A model generated the notes under the pieces. It was not told where the DNA came from and ran no database searches. It worked only from the letters and a program-made list of their open reading frames with translations. Below, piece by piece: positions 25,139-34,107 of a stretch of 43,122 nt of DNA; positions within the stretch are counted from its first letter, which is position 1; each line of letters begins with the position of its first letter. The stretch covers positions 1-43,122 of the forward strand of contig JAIQET010000035.1 in the NCBI GenBank assembly GCA_020073645.1. The letters run 5' to 3'. The stretch is from Terriglobia bacterium (GTDB taxonomy: Bacteria; Acidobacteriota; Terriglobia; Terriglobales; Acidobacteriaceae). Made by a program: the position numbers and the translations under genes.

Positions 25139-25651
25139 TCACCAACTATCTCCTCCACCTTGCGGCGGCCAAATGCCCAAGGCGCGGCGCAACAGCGCCA
25201 CCTGTCCCACGTGGTAGCTGTTGTGCACCACGGTCTGCCAGAGCACATCCAACACCGTCACCGGTTCCCCCGAGTGGGAGGGATCAGCAACATCAGTCGG
25301 AGGCCTGACTGGGCGATCCAGCGTCTCCTCATCGGATCGGGCAAGCCCAGTCAGTTCGTCGATCAAGGCGGTGAACCTCACCACCTCCCGACTCCAGTCC
25401 GGCTCATCGGGAAAGGTATCCGACGGCCAGCTCCCGGCGGCGTGTCCAGGATAAGCCGGATTCTCGCCGTGGATTCTCTTGATCTCGTACTCCATCCAGT
25501 AGTTCATGTGCCATACGATCTCCCAGATGGAATGCGGAAAGCCTTGCGCGAGTCGGGCCGCCAATTCCGCGGTTACATCTTCCACGCAAGCAATCGGATT
25601 GGCATGCGCGTGCTTGCCATAAAGCAGTTCGGTTAGAGTGTTGTGGGTCAT
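25139..25651 (-). CDS. DinB-fold protein upstream of rnr
   Basis: A 170-residue four-helix-bundle protein of the DinB superfamily, putative metal binder. Key segments are HSIWEIVWHMNYWMEYEIKRI (about residues 40-60) with the first histidine and WQTVVHNSYHVGQVALLRRALG (about 139-160) with the HxxxH pair. AGGGAC sits before the ATG at 25651. It ends three bases before the rnr start, so the two genes form a transcription unit; no functional link between them is known. Confidence 0.88.
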   Translation of the reverse strand: MTHNTLTELLYGKHAHANPIACVEDVTAELAARLAQGFPHSIWEIVWHMNYWMEYEIKRIHGENPAYPGHAAGSWPSDTFPDEPDWSREVVRFTALIDELTGLARSDEETLDRPVRPPTDVADPSHSGEPVTVLDVLWQTVVHNSYHVGQVALLRRALGIWPPQGGGDSW

Positions 25652-25934
25652 AGGTCCCTGCTGCGAGTGATTGCCTGATTACCGAATACCCGGGTCTCCA
25701 AGATCATCTCACCGGGAAACGCCGGCGGGTATAAGAAGTGCGCCCTGGGGGGAAGAATTACATTAGCAGGGGGCCAGGGCGTGGGCGGCCTCCGAGATGT
25801 TGCTACGACCTTAAGTTCCGCCAATTCAAAGAATTTCCACAGCACGGGACGCCCGTGGCAGGGTAAAATGCCGATTGGTCACCGAAATGCCGCTGTGACC
25901 CCTAATCCATTATCGAGGAAAGGATTTTTGCCCC

Positions 25935-26459
25935 ATGTGGAAGCCCACGAATCAGCCCACGACCCCAGCCCGGCCAGGTGAGCCGGAGCGTCCGGCCATG
26001 CCAACAGCAACGACGCCTGCGGTGAGCGAACCTGCCACCGCGCCGCGTCCCGTAACCACCACCACGGCGGACCAGGCGACCATCGGGAAATCGCTGGTGA
26101 TTAAGGGTGAGGTGACCGGTTCCGAGTCGCTCTACATCGACGGCCGGGTAGAGGGTTCGATCAACCTCTCCGGCAATCGCGTGACCGTGGGCCGCAATGG
26201 TGTGGTCTCGGCCAACATTAACGCGCGCGAAATTGTTGTACTGGGCAAAGTGCGCGGAAATCTGACCGCCAGCGACCGGGTGGACATCCGCAGCGACGGC
26301 TCGCTCACCGGCGACGTGGTGGCAGCCCGCATCTCGATTGAAGACGGTGCCTTCTTCAAGGGCGGCATTGACATTCGCAAAGCCGGTCAGAAGGCCAACG
26401 GCGAAGAAGCCAAGCCGGCGACAGCCACCTCCGAAACAGCCACTGCTGCCAGAGCGTAG
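25935..26459 (+). CDS. Bactofilin
   Basis: Cytoskeletal polymer-forming protein of 174 residues; bactofilins self-assemble into filaments that help shape cells and position cell wall enzymes. A Pro/Thr-rich N-terminus (1-45) precedes the right-handed beta-helix core (about 48-150) with repeating units such as SLVIKGEVTGSESLYIDGRVEGSI, VTVGRNGVVSANINAREIVVLGKVRGN and VDIRSDGSLTGDVVAARISIEDGAFFKGGI. An Ala/Thr-rich tail follows. GAGGAAAGG lies upstream of the ATG. It converges with murJ, another envelope gene, over a shared terminator. Confidence 0.95.
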   Translation: MWKPTNQPTTPARPGEPERPAMPTATTPAVSEPATAPRPVTTTTADQATIGKSLVIKGEVTGSESLYIDGRVEGSINLSGNRVTVGRNGVVSANINAREIVVLGKVRGNLTASDRVDIRSDGSLTGDVVAARISIEDGAFFKGGIDIRKAGQKANGEEAKPATATSETATAARA

Positions 26460-26461
26460 GG

Positions 26462-26494
26462 CGGACGCCGGACCTCGGACTTCGGACCTCAGCA
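26462..26494. repeat. Short degenerate repeat, left of terminator
   Basis: GGACGCC-GGACCTC-GGACTTC-GGACCTC-AGC units directly follow the bactofilin stop. They are mirrored on the other side of the terminator at 26577-26618 (GCTGAGGTCC pairs with GGACCTCAGC), so the pair forms a larger inverted repeat around the terminator. Confidence 0.65.
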
Positions 26495-26502
26495 AGATCA
26501 TA

Positions 26503-26545
26503 GGCGGACACCTCCGACAAGGGAAGGTGTCCGCCATTTCTATTT
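26503..26545 (+). terminator. Terminator between bactofilin and murJ
   Basis: GGCGGACACCT (26503-26513) and AGGTGTCCGCC (26525-26535) form a perfect 11-bp stem with an 11-base loop, followed by the T-rich ATTTCTATTTGTTT. It ends the bactofilin transcript; in the opposite direction the A/T balance is weaker but it may act on murJ too. Confidence 0.85.
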
Positions 26546-26576
26546 GTTTGTCATCCACAAAGTAAAATGACTCAGA

Positions 26577-26618
26577 AAGCTGAGGTCCAAAGTCTGAAGT
26601 CTGAGGTCCGAAGTCAGG
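26577..26618. repeat. Short degenerate repeat, right of terminator
   Basis: GCTGAGGTCC, AAAGTCTGAAGTCTGAGGTC and CGAAGTCAGG units lie between the terminator and the end of murJ. They are an inverted counterpart of the repeats at 26462-26494, and the last few bases reach the murJ stop. Confidence 0.6.
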
Positions 26619-28275
26619 GTTCTATCCCAGCGCTCAACTCTCCGCCCGCCTCGGCCACTCTTGGATAGCTGGTCTCTTTGCGCCGCCGTAGGTCGCGGGG
26701 CAACTGCGATCGCATGATCCACAACCCCGCCGCCACCGCCGCTGCCCAGGTCACGGTGACTAACCCCAGCGCCTTCACATCCGCCATGCGGCTTCCGCTC
26801 ACCATGACCACGCGAGCTACCTCAAAACTGAGGATGCCCGCCACCGCCGCCGTAATGCCGGCTTTCCCCAACTCCCCCCATTGCAGTTGTTCGGAGGGGA
26901 CCAGCTTGCGCCAGTGCAGCAGGATCGCCAGAACCACGGTGTTGGCCACGATGCCCACATCGGAGGCGATAGCCAGCCCCACTGTGGAGAGCGCGTGATA
27001 GAGCGCGTAGTAGACGGGGAGCGAGGCCGCCGTAATCAGACTGCTCGCGACCATGGGCGTCAGCGTGTTGCCTGCCGCATAGAAAGCCCGGGCATATAGC
27101 CCCTGTGCCGACCAGAAGGCGAGCGAGAGCGAAAACCAGAAAAAGTAGATAGCGGTCGTCCGCGAATCGGAGAAGAGGAAATGTCCGCGTCGGTACACCA
27201 GGTCAATCAGCGGCAGCGATGCCGCCATCATGAAACTGGTAGCCAGCAGCGACGCCGCCGTGATGCGATATACCGAGCCATTCACGGTCTCGGCAAACTC
27301 GCGCATCCGTTTGGCCCCGAACAGGCGGGCAAAGAACGGCAAGGAAGCCTGGCTGGTAGCCTGCCCTAGCACCGCGATCGGCACCGCGAACAGGCGTTTG
27401 GCGTAGTTCAGACGTGTGATATCACCCGCATTGCCGGAGGCAAAGTATCGCAAGATCCAATCATCGGCGGTGACCAGTGAAACCCCCAGCATGAGCGGGA
27501 TCGAGAGCTTCACCCATTCCCGAAACGCCGGATTGCGGAGATCGAACGAGATGCTGTAGCCGGTCCCGATGCGCGCCGTTCCAATGGCATTTACCAGGAA
27601 TGGCCCCACAAAGCTGCCGATCAGCGCACCATAGGCCAGCGACGCAATCCCGATCCGGCCGGAAGCCACGACCCCACCCAGGATGATGGCGACGTTATAG
27701 AGCAACGGCCCGAAGGCCGGAAACAGGAACAGCCGGTGAGACAGCAACACTGCCGAAACCACACCACCGACATAGAAGAAGATCTGCGCCGGAAGCAGAA
27801 TGCGCGTCAGGTGCACGCAAAGCCCAAGCTGCTCCGGAGTAAATCCGCTGAACAAGTGCCGCTCGATCTGGGGCGTGAAGATTTCCGCCAGGACCACGCC
27901 GAATACCAGCACTGTGGTCATCACTGTGATGATGATCGAGAACGCTTTCTGCGCCTCGTCTTCCTTCTTTTCCGCCAGAAAGCGGGTGTAGATGGAGATG
28001 AAGGTGATCGACGCCGTCCCCCCGGCCACCAGGTAGTTCAGCCAATCGGGGATGGTGAAGCCGGCAACGTAGGCATCGGTCTGGGGGCCGGCGCCGAATG
28101 CCCACGCGATGTACGCTTCGCGGACGTAACCGATCACCCGCGACAGCATCACTGCGGTCATCAGCAACAGGGTGGCGGAGAAGGCGCTGTGCTGGTGCGA
28201 CGGGCGGAAGAAACGCAACCAGCCGGCAAATCCGCGGCCGGGCGCGCTCTCGGCAGAATCCCCTGGGCGATCCAT
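26614..28275 (-). CDS. murJ: Lipid II flippase MurJ (MviN)
   Basis: Inner membrane protein of the MOP exporter superfamily that moves lipid II to the periplasm for peptidoglycan synthesis. About 553 residues from the ATG at 28275 with around 14 membrane segments. Recognisable family stretches are MLSRVIGYVREAYIAWAFGAGPQTDAYVAGFTIPDWL near the N-terminus and GQATSQASLPFFARLFGAKR in the middle. A longer frame from 28332 is possible, but both starts have weak Shine-Dalgarno sites. It is convergent with bactofilin, another cell-shape gene. Confidence 0.93.
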   Translation of the reverse strand: MDRPGDSAESAPGRGFAGWLRFFRPSHQHSAFSATLLLMTAVMLSRVIGYVREAYIAWAFGAGPQTDAYVAGFTIPDWLNYLVAGGTASITFISIYTRFLAEKKEDEAQKAFSIIITVMTTVLVFGVVLAEIFTPQIERHLFSGFTPEQLGLCVHLTRILLPAQIFFYVGGVVSAVLLSHRLFLFPAFGPLLYNVAIILGGVVASGRIGIASLAYGALIGSFVGPFLVNAIGTARIGTGYSISFDLRNPAFREWVKLSIPLMLGVSLVTADDWILRYFASGNAGDITRLNYAKRLFAVPIAVLGQATSQASLPFFARLFGAKRMREFAETVNGSVYRITAASLLATSFMMAASLPLIDLVYRRGHFLFSDSRTTAIYFFWFSLSLAFWSAQGLYARAFYAAGNTLTPMVASSLITAASLPVYYALYHALSTVGLAIASDVGIVANTVVLAILLHWRKLVPSEQLQWGELGKAGITAAVAGILSFEVARVVMVSGSRMADVKALGLVTVTWAAAVAAGLWIMRSQLPRDLRRRKETSYPRVAEAGGELSAGIEP

Positions 28276-28592
28276 GAATACGGCGATTTTACACGGAACA
28301 TCGCGCTTGCCGGGTTGCCCAAGACCACACACCGCGGTTGAGAAACCAGTTAGCTACTAGCGCCCTCATCGGGCAATCATCCATGCTTTTGAGAGGTTGG
28401 ATGAACGCGGGCTTGGCATCGCCGAAGTCCCCCTTGGCGCCCCCGACCAAAGCGAGGGATTTCAGGACCCGCCGCGGAACGTAACCCGCGTTAGGCATGT
28501 TCGCCCAGCATAACAAGCCCAGCAAACGGGCCTGTACGGTTACGCCTCCAACCTGACCGGAGATTGGTTTGGCAACCGAAAGCCACGACACC

Positions 28593-28922
28593 ATGCGGCG
28601 CAGTACCCGGCTCGCATTGCAGGTCGGGGTGTTGATCACTACCCTGGATCTTCGCAACCAAGTTTGCGAGGAATGCCGGACGGTCGCGATCAATGCTCAT
28701 GGTTGTGGCGTGATCATGCAGGAGCCGCTGAAGGTCGGGACTCCGCTACTCATCGATCTGCTCGCGCAACAGCGCAGCAAGAAGGCGCGGGTGGTCGTCT
28801 GCGTCACCCTGAGCGAAGCCGGTCCCAAGAGTTACCTGGTGGGACTGGAGTTTGAGACTCCGGAAAATTTTTGGGGCATCGAAAGCCCACCGGCCGACTG
28901 GGCGATCGCCACCAAGGGCTAG
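28593..28922 (+). CDS. PilZ-like domain protein
   Basis: A 109-residue single-domain protein. RRSTRLALQVGVLI at the start resembles the RxxxR motif of PilZ c-di-GMP receptors, VAINAHGCGVIMQEPLKVGTPLLIDL resembles the second motif (D/NxSxxG) but reads NAHGCG, and the barrel ends with YLVGLEFETPENFWGI. The altered second motif makes c-di-GMP binding doubtful. A TTG at 28569 would add eight residues. It stands alone between murJ and the secreted paralogue pair; the 236 bases before it show no clear feature. Confidence 0.75.
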   Translation: MRRSTRLALQVGVLITTLDLRNQVCEECRTVAINAHGCGVIMQEPLKVGTPLLIDLLAQQRSKKARVVVCVTLSEAGPKSYLVGLEFETPENFWGIESPPADWAIATKG

Positions 28923-28934
28923 CCGCGTTCCTCC

Positions 28935-30782
28935 TCAGAATGTGTTCAGACTTATGTGGTTGTTCTTCTCCGGCAGAGGCTTCGTTCCGTAAGTTCCATT
29001 CACGACCGTGAGGTCAAACGATGTGTACAGGTGGCTCTGGCCGGTTGTTCCTGTTCCGCGCGCGATGGCCCCGATATGGAAATCATCCAGGAAGGTGCCT
29101 AGCAGGTTCGGGTCGGTGTCCATCGGAGCAAGGGTCTTAGTAATTTGTTGCGGAGGGCCAAGCGTGGTGCTCCCTGGGCCAATCTGGTTGAGGAACACGC
29201 GGACGTCGTGGTGGAACCGGTTCCCCTCGGTCGTGTAGTACACAACGTTTACCGTCCCGGTCGATTGATCAGCGGCAATAGCAGGGAAGAAGTGATGCCC
29301 GCTGGCAGAATCGACCGAGGCTGGTGCAGACCAGGTGTTGCCATTGTCGGTTGACACCGTCATGTTCACTTCGGAATTCAGGCAAACGGTGGGGCTGCCC
29401 TGGGGTGGAGGAGGAGGCGTGAACGGGTTCTTGCAATCATCATAGACCAGGAAGGTGCTGAAGCTGCCGTTGGCTTCGCGCCGGTTTGCGTGCTTTGGGT
29501 AGGTGCTGATGACGAAATTGTCCACTCCCTGCAGCGGATCGATCAGGAAACCCCGGGAAGGCGTGGGTATGGGGTTGGTGATCGTGGTGACCGTGGTCGG
29601 TGGTCCACAGGTGGGAGGGTTGGGAGCGCCGTTCGGCGTGCACGTGACAAAGAGCACCGGTTCAGGAGTGGAAGTGAAGGATGCCGACCCCAGATAGGAA
29701 ATGGTGACCAGGCCGTCGGACCGCACTTGCACGTAGGGGAAAGCGCCGAGGACTTTAAGGGTCACCATGGGGCTGCAGTTCAACGTCGTGTTGGTGCATG
29801 CCACAATAAACACTGTGTCGCCACTCTGCGTGCTCGTCGAAAATGCACTGGCCACCAAGTAAAGGTCGCCCGCGCCCGTTCCGCTTCCGGTGGCACGCTC
29901 ATCCACGGCCAAGCCAATTTCTGCCCCGAAGAACGCTTGCCCAACCGGGTTCAGGAGAACCGGAGGAGTCTGCATCCAACACGATGCAGCCTGTGCCTGC
30001 TGGTGGGTGCCATCCGGGCAAGCGCTTGGATTCAGCAGATTGGACGCGGAGGTCCGGAACAAGCCGATTCCGGCAACCGAGCCAAAGCGGACATCGGCCA
30101 TGAAGAAAGCGCCCCGGGTGGGATCGGCCACTACCGACGCATCTCCCAGCCCGAACTCTTCGTTCCCTTGAGATGTGAAATTTGGCAGTCCTCCCTCAAA
30201 CTGGACGCTGCAGTCGGAACTCGCGGCACGATGCACGTAATAGCCGGTGACGCTGTTGTCCCAGGCGCTGCTGGGGAACTCGCCGCGCCAGTCGTTGGCA
30301 GTCTGCACCACCAGGTCTTCCCCCGGCCCCGCTCCGTTCAGAATGAAATCCGCCGCTTCGCTCTGCTGAGGAACGGCATTGGCCCGCGGCTCGAGGTTGA
30401 ACCGCGCTCCAGTGTTTCCCGTGCACGGCACCGGCGCTGAAGACGTTTCGAATTGGCTGGGAGCTGAACTCTGCCGCGCCAGATGCGCCCGTGCCGCGCC
30501 CAGCGCCGCCGGCGAAGGTGCGCCAAATGCCTGGTTCAAGTACTTGGACAAGGGATGCCCAGAGGCTTGGAGAAAACTGCGGCCCTCCTCGGAGGCAAGA
30601 AATCTGGCCGTGGCGGAGCCCCTGGCTGACATTGTCGGTAGCGTCGACACTCGCAACTCGCTGGATCCGGCAGTGGATCTTGTGTTCGTCGGACGCACAT
30701 TCCGATCTTGGGCAACCAGCCCTCCGGACAAGAATCCACATAAGACAGCAATCAGGCCGACTTTGAGTGCTTTCATTTTCAT
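28935..30782 (-). CDS. Secreted Asp-box (BNR/sialidase-like) protein, copy 1
   Basis: A 615-residue exported protein with a signal peptide at 1-25 (KALKVGLIAVLCGFLSGGLVAQ). After a ~110-residue Ser/Ala-rich N-terminal region it reads as a multi-bladed beta propeller: FNLEPRANAVPQQSEAADFI, GDASVVADPTRGAFFMADVRFG, IGLAVDERATGSGTGAGDLYLVASAF and the Asp-box STDNGNTWSAP. Asp-box propellers include sialidases and many non-enzymatic binding proteins; the sialidase arginine triad cannot be confirmed by eye, so I do not call it an enzyme. GGGAG precedes the ATG. It lies 30 bases downstream of its paralogue. Confidence 0.8.
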   Translation of the reverse strand: MKMKALKVGLIAVLCGFLSGGLVAQDRNVRPTNTRSTAGSSELRVSTLPTMSARGSATARFLASEEGRSFLQASGHPLSKYLNQAFGAPSPAALGAARAHLARQSSAPSQFETSSAPVPCTGNTGARFNLEPRANAVPQQSEAADFILNGAGPGEDLVVQTANDWRGEFPSSAWDNSVTGYYVHRAASSDCSVQFEGGLPNFTSQGNEEFGLGDASVVADPTRGAFFMADVRFGSVAGIGLFRTSASNLLNPSACPDGTHQQAQAASCWMQTPPVLLNPVGQAFFGAEIGLAVDERATGSGTGAGDLYLVASAFSTSTQSGDTVFIVACTNTTLNCSPMVTLKVLGAFPYVQVRSDGLVTISYLGSASFTSTPEPVLFVTCTPNGAPNPPTCGPPTTVTTITNPIPTPSRGFLIDPLQGVDNFVISTYPKHANRREANGSFSTFLVYDDCKNPFTPPPPPQGSPTVCLNSEVNMTVSTDNGNTWSAPASVDSASGHHFFPAIAADQSTGTVNVVYYTTEGNRFHHDVRVFLNQIGPGSTTLGPPQQITKTLAPMDTDPNLLGTFLDDFHIGAIARGTGTTGQSHLYTSFDLTVVNGTYGTKPLPEKNNHISLNTF

Positions 30783-30812
30783 GCTCCCTGGGGGTGCGGT
30801 TTCAGGCGAACG

Positions 30813-32357
30813 CTAATACTGAAAGCGCGTAAGAATATTGTTGTTCACGGGAAACGGCAAACCGTCGTAAGTCCCTTGCACTACGCTTCCCGTGACGTGA
30901 ATGTAGGCATGACTCTGACCGGCGGTTCCAGTTCCAGCTGCGGCGATGCCAATGTAGGGCGTGTCACTGCTGAGGCCGCCGTCATAAAAAGCGGACGTGA
31001 TCTGTTTGGGCGGGCTGACCGTGGTCTGCCCTGGCAGAATCTGGGCCAGAAACACCTGCGTCTGCAATTTCAACCCATCTTTCTCGGTCGAGTAATACGC
31101 GATATTTACCGTGCTGGTGGATGCGTCGAACGCCAGAGCCCCCAGGAACTGCTGACCGGCACTATTGGAAACCTTCTGGAGAGTAGACCAGGTGTTGCCA
31201 CCGTCGGTCGAACTGAGAACGTCCACGTCCGTCTTCGGACAGAAATCGTCCACCAGCCCTTGCTCCCCAAATTCGACCGGCACCTCACAGCGGTCATAGA
31301 CCAGGAAGGTCGTGACGGTTTTACCGTCGCTTTCCACGCGATCAACATGCCTGGGATAGGTTTCATCTAGAACCTGTTCGTCACCGGGAAGGGTGACCTG
31401 CATGGGCTGTGCTTCTGAGATCACCTTGACCGGTGCACTGCACGTGGGAGGATTGGGCGCCCCGGCTGGCGCGCAGTTCACAAACTTGATATCGATTGTG
31501 CCGCGCAGGGAGGTATTCTCCACGTAGGAAATGGTGATGCCGCCATCGGCACGCACTTGCAACGAAGCGAAGCCGGCCTGCTTGTCCGAACCCGTAACTG
31601 TGGTTGTACCGCCGCAAACGAGGGCTGAGTTGGTGCAAGCTACGAGGCTGATGGTCGAATTTGCGTTCACGTCGGTTTGCGTCATCGCCACATAAACATC
31701 CCCCGCGCCCGTTCCCGAGGTTCGCTGGTCCACGGCAATCGCAGGATTGAGCATGAGAGGATTTTTAAAAATCGACAGCTTGTTGACGATTTGCGTTGTG
31801 GGCCAGCAGGGGGTGGGGTCCTGCAGTGTGCCGTTGGGGCATTTCGTAGCATCCAACAGGGTCGCTGCCGTACTTTTCAGCACGCCAACGGCATTGTTGT
31901 CCGGCCCCGTTGAAAAGCGCAGATCGGCGGCAAAAAATGCGTCATGCACAGGATCCGCCACAACCACTGGGGCCCCGAAAACGTCGAATCTCAGGCCCTT
32001 GGGCCCGGAAAAAACTGGCGGGAACTCTCCTTCGAAGTCCGCGGCGCAGTTCGAATTGTCGCGTTGTACGTAGAATGCGTCGGCGGGGAATCCCAGGAAT
32101 CCGATGGGAGGCAGGGAACGGTCGTCCAAGGCGGTTCCAACGACCAGGTCAACTCCGTTGCCGCCACGGTTGGGCAGCACGGCGACGGTCTCGTTGAATT
32201 GCCCCACTGCATTCGCCAGCGGCTCCAGGTTGAAGCGGTTTCCGTTGGGCGCGCACCCCGCGCTCGCCGATCGGCTGGCTTGAGCTGCCAAAAATGTCGG
32301 GCACGCAAGAATCACGGCCAAGATCAGAACGGCCGGTACCGCAATGCGAGTTTTCAT
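30813..32357 (-). CDS. Secreted Asp-box (BNR/sialidase-like) protein, copy 2
   Basis: A 514-residue exported paralogue of the next gene, with a signal peptide at about 1-25 (ending FLAAQA). It shares the order of motifs: CAPNGNRFNLEPLANAVGQFNET, GAPVVVADPVHDAFFAADLRFSTG, NPAIAVDQRTSGTGAGDVYVAMTQT, the TCSAPVKV region and the Asp-box SSTDGGNTWSTL, then a C-terminal GIAAAGTGTAGQSHAYIHVTGSVVQGTY that matches copy 1. It lacks the Ser/Ala-rich N-terminal extension of copy 1. The ATG at 32357 follows AAAGGTG; a GTG at 32366 is also in frame. The two genes form a 3.4-kb unit. Confidence 0.8.
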   Translation of the reverse strand: MKTRIAVPAVLILAVILACPTFLAAQASRSASAGCAPNGNRFNLEPLANAVGQFNETVAVLPNRGGNGVDLVVGTALDDRSLPPIGFLGFPADAFYVQRDNSNCAADFEGEFPPVFSGPKGLRFDVFGAPVVVADPVHDAFFAADLRFSTGPDNNAVGVLKSTAATLLDATKCPNGTLQDPTPCWPTTQIVNKLSIFKNPLMLNPAIAVDQRTSGTGAGDVYVAMTQTDVNANSTISLVACTNSALVCGGTTTVTGSDKQAGFASLQVRADGGITISYVENTSLRGTIDIKFVNCAPAGAPNPPTCSAPVKVISEAQPMQVTLPGDEQVLDETYPRHVDRVESDGKTVTTFLVYDRCEVPVEFGEQGLVDDFCPKTDVDVLSSTDGGNTWSTLQKVSNSAGQQFLGALAFDASTSTVNIAYYSTEKDGLKLQTQVFLAQILPGQTTVSPPKQITSAFYDGGLSSDTPYIGIAAAGTGTAGQSHAYIHVTGSVVQGTYDGLPFPVNNNILTRFQY

Positions 32358-32596
32358 AGGCTGCACCTTTCACCGCGGCGCAAGCTGCACAGCGGTCCTC
32401 AGCGGCGCAGGCACAGTAGTCCACCTGATTCTGCGACTTGTCAAAGCACTGTAAAAAGTGTGTAAAAAGCCGCTGCAACTGCAAGGCGAGAGTTGATTCA
32501 CGAGGTCGTCCGGGTGGGCCGCTTAGCAGGGGTCCATCGCGCCGGGAGCCAACGGGGTCTTTGACACCCTGCCCGACGCACCTCATAATCCGGAAT

Positions 32597-33988
32597 GTGC
32601 CGGACTCCACTGTAACCGAGCGTGCTCTGCACTCCGCGATTTTACGGCGCTCGTTCCGAAAAACCTTCCCTGCTGCGGTGCGCGGCGAGGGTGTGTACCT
32701 GTGGGATGCGGACGGCAACCGCTACCTGGATTTCTCCGGGTCGGCGGCGGTGAATTTCATCGGGCACGGGGTGGCAGAGATCCCGGCCGCCATGGTGGAA
32801 CAGGCGCGACAGTTGGAGTTCGTGCATAGCAGCCAGTTCACCACTCCGGTGGCCGAAGCATATGCGCAGGAGTTGCTGGAGTTTGCCGGAGAAAATTTTC
32901 GCGGCGGCGGCGTGTTTTTCACCTGCGGCGGCTCCGAGGCGACCGAAACCGCGCTGAAACTGGCGCGGCAGTACCAGGTGGAGATCGGGCAGACCGAGCG
33001 CTACCAGGTGCTGAGCCGGGCGCAGAGCTATCACGGTGCGACCCTGGGGGCGTTGGCGGTTTCCGGCAACAAACGCCGGCGGGAGATTTATCTACCTATG
33101 GTGCGGGAGTTCGCGCACGTCGGGCTGCCCTACTGCTATCGCTGTGCTTATGACTGCAGGGATGGCTACCGAAATTGCGGTCAACAGTATGCGGCAGAAT
33201 TGGAGCGCGCGATCAAGGCGACGGCCGGCGAAGCAGCGGCGTTCATTTTTGAGCCAGTGAGCGGCGCGACCCTGGGTGCGGCTGTGCCTCCCGAGGGATA
33301 CCTGGAACAGGTCGCCGAGATTTGCCGTCGTCATGGCGTGCTGATGATTGCCGACGAAGTGATGACCGGAATGGGGCGCACCGGGCGCAACTTTGCGGTG
33401 GAGCATTGGAGCGTAGCGCAGGACATCCTAGTCGCGGCCAAGGGACTGTCGAGCGGATACGCGCCGCTGGGGGCGGTCATCGCAACGAAACGAGTGGTGG
33501 ATGCGATCGCCTCCGGGTCGGGGTCGTTGCTGCACGGGTTCACGTACAACGGACACCCGATCGCGATGGCGGCGGGGCGGGCGGTGCTTGCGCATGTGAA
33601 ACGACACCAACTGGTGCAAGCGGCGGATTCGCGGCGCGACGGCACCACGGCTGCGAACCTGGGGCGAGCGCTCGGTGGGTTGCGGGAGTTGAAGGCCGTG
33701 GGAGACGTGCGCGGCATCGGGATGCTGTGGGGCGTGGAGTTCGTGGCGGACAAGGCCAGCAAGCGGGCGTTTGCGCCGGAGCTGAATTTTGCCGGGCGCG
33801 TGGGGCAGGCCGCCGCGAAACGCGGGCTGATGCTCTATCCCATGCAGGGGTGCGTGGACGGTTCGGTGGGCGACCATCTCTTGATTGCGCCCCCAGCGGT
33901 GATTACGACCGAGCAGATTGCCTGGGCGGTAGAGCAGTTGAGAGCGGCGATTGAAGAGGCGGCGGCCAGTCTGCGTGATCCAGTTTGA
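32597..33988 (+). CDS. Class III PLP-dependent aminotransferase
   Basis: Aminotransferase of the acetylornithine/4-aminobutyrate type, 463 residues, pyridoxal-phosphate dependent. The PLP-binding aspartate is D253 (MIADEVMTGMGRTG) and the Schiff-base lysine K282 (VAAKGLSSGYAPLGAVIA). The substrate domain begins RGEGVYLWDADGNRYLDFSG. A cysteine-bearing insert CYRCAYDCRDGYRNCG occurs at about 186-201. The start is taken as GTG at 32597; no ATG lies before the conserved region. Substrate is not fixed by sequence; omega-amino acids are likely. It stands alone, divergent from the secreted pair. Confidence 0.9.
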   Translation: MPDSTVTERALHSAILRRSFRKTFPAAVRGEGVYLWDADGNRYLDFSGSAAVNFIGHGVAEIPAAMVEQARQLEFVHSSQFTTPVAEAYAQELLEFAGENFRGGGVFFTCGGSEATETALKLARQYQVEIGQTERYQVLSRAQSYHGATLGALAVSGNKRRREIYLPMVREFAHVGLPYCYRCAYDCRDGYRNCGQQYAAELERAIKATAGEAAAFIFEPVSGATLGAAVPPEGYLEQVAEICRRHGVLMIADEVMTGMGRTGRNFAVEHWSVAQDILVAAKGLSSGYAPLGAVIATKRVVDAIASGSGSLLHGFTYNGHPIAMAAGRAVLAHVKRHQLVQAADSRRDGTTAANLGRALGGLRELKAVGDVRGIGMLWGVEFVADKASKRAFAPELNFAGRVGQAAAKRGLMLYPMQGCVDGSVGDHLLIAPPAVITTEQIAWAVEQLRAAIEEAAASLRDPV

Positions 33989-34028
33989 AGGTTGTGGCGC
34001 CCTCGGGGTCCTTGACGATGCGCGCGAG

Positions 34029-34058
34029 ATCCTGAACCTGGCTAGCCGGGTTCAGGAT
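34029..34058. repeat. REP-like inverted repeat after the aminotransferase
   Basis: ATCCTGAACC (34029-34038) and GGTTCAGGAT (34049-34058) are perfect 10-base arms separated by ten bases, followed by GACGCC. The GGATGAC end links it to the hairpin repeats at 6384 and 11479. No T run follows. TGCTGAG-type short repeats continue at 34082-34107. Confidence 0.7.
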
Positions 34059-34081
34059 GACGCCGGGTCTCAACGTGGCTG

Positions 34082-34107
34082 AATGCTGAGCAGCTGACTG
34101 CTGAGTG
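34082..34107. repeat. Short degenerate repeat (GCTGAG/GCTGACT units)
   Basis: AATGCTGAG, CAGCTGACT and GCTGAGTG units follow the hairpin at 34029-34058 in the gap before the phosphatidyltransferase gene. They belong to the same 7-10-nt family as the units at 9331 and 63. Confidence 0.6.

Noticed and set aside
28289..28693. 134-codon minus-strand frame between murJ and the PilZ-like gene
   Set aside because: It overlaps the start of both genes, and the product is low in recognisable features; no Shine-Dalgarno was seen.
29490..30440. 316-codon plus-strand frame opposite the first secreted paralogue
   Set aside because: The minus-strand product has a signal peptide and repeats that match its neighbour; the plus-strand product resembles nothing.
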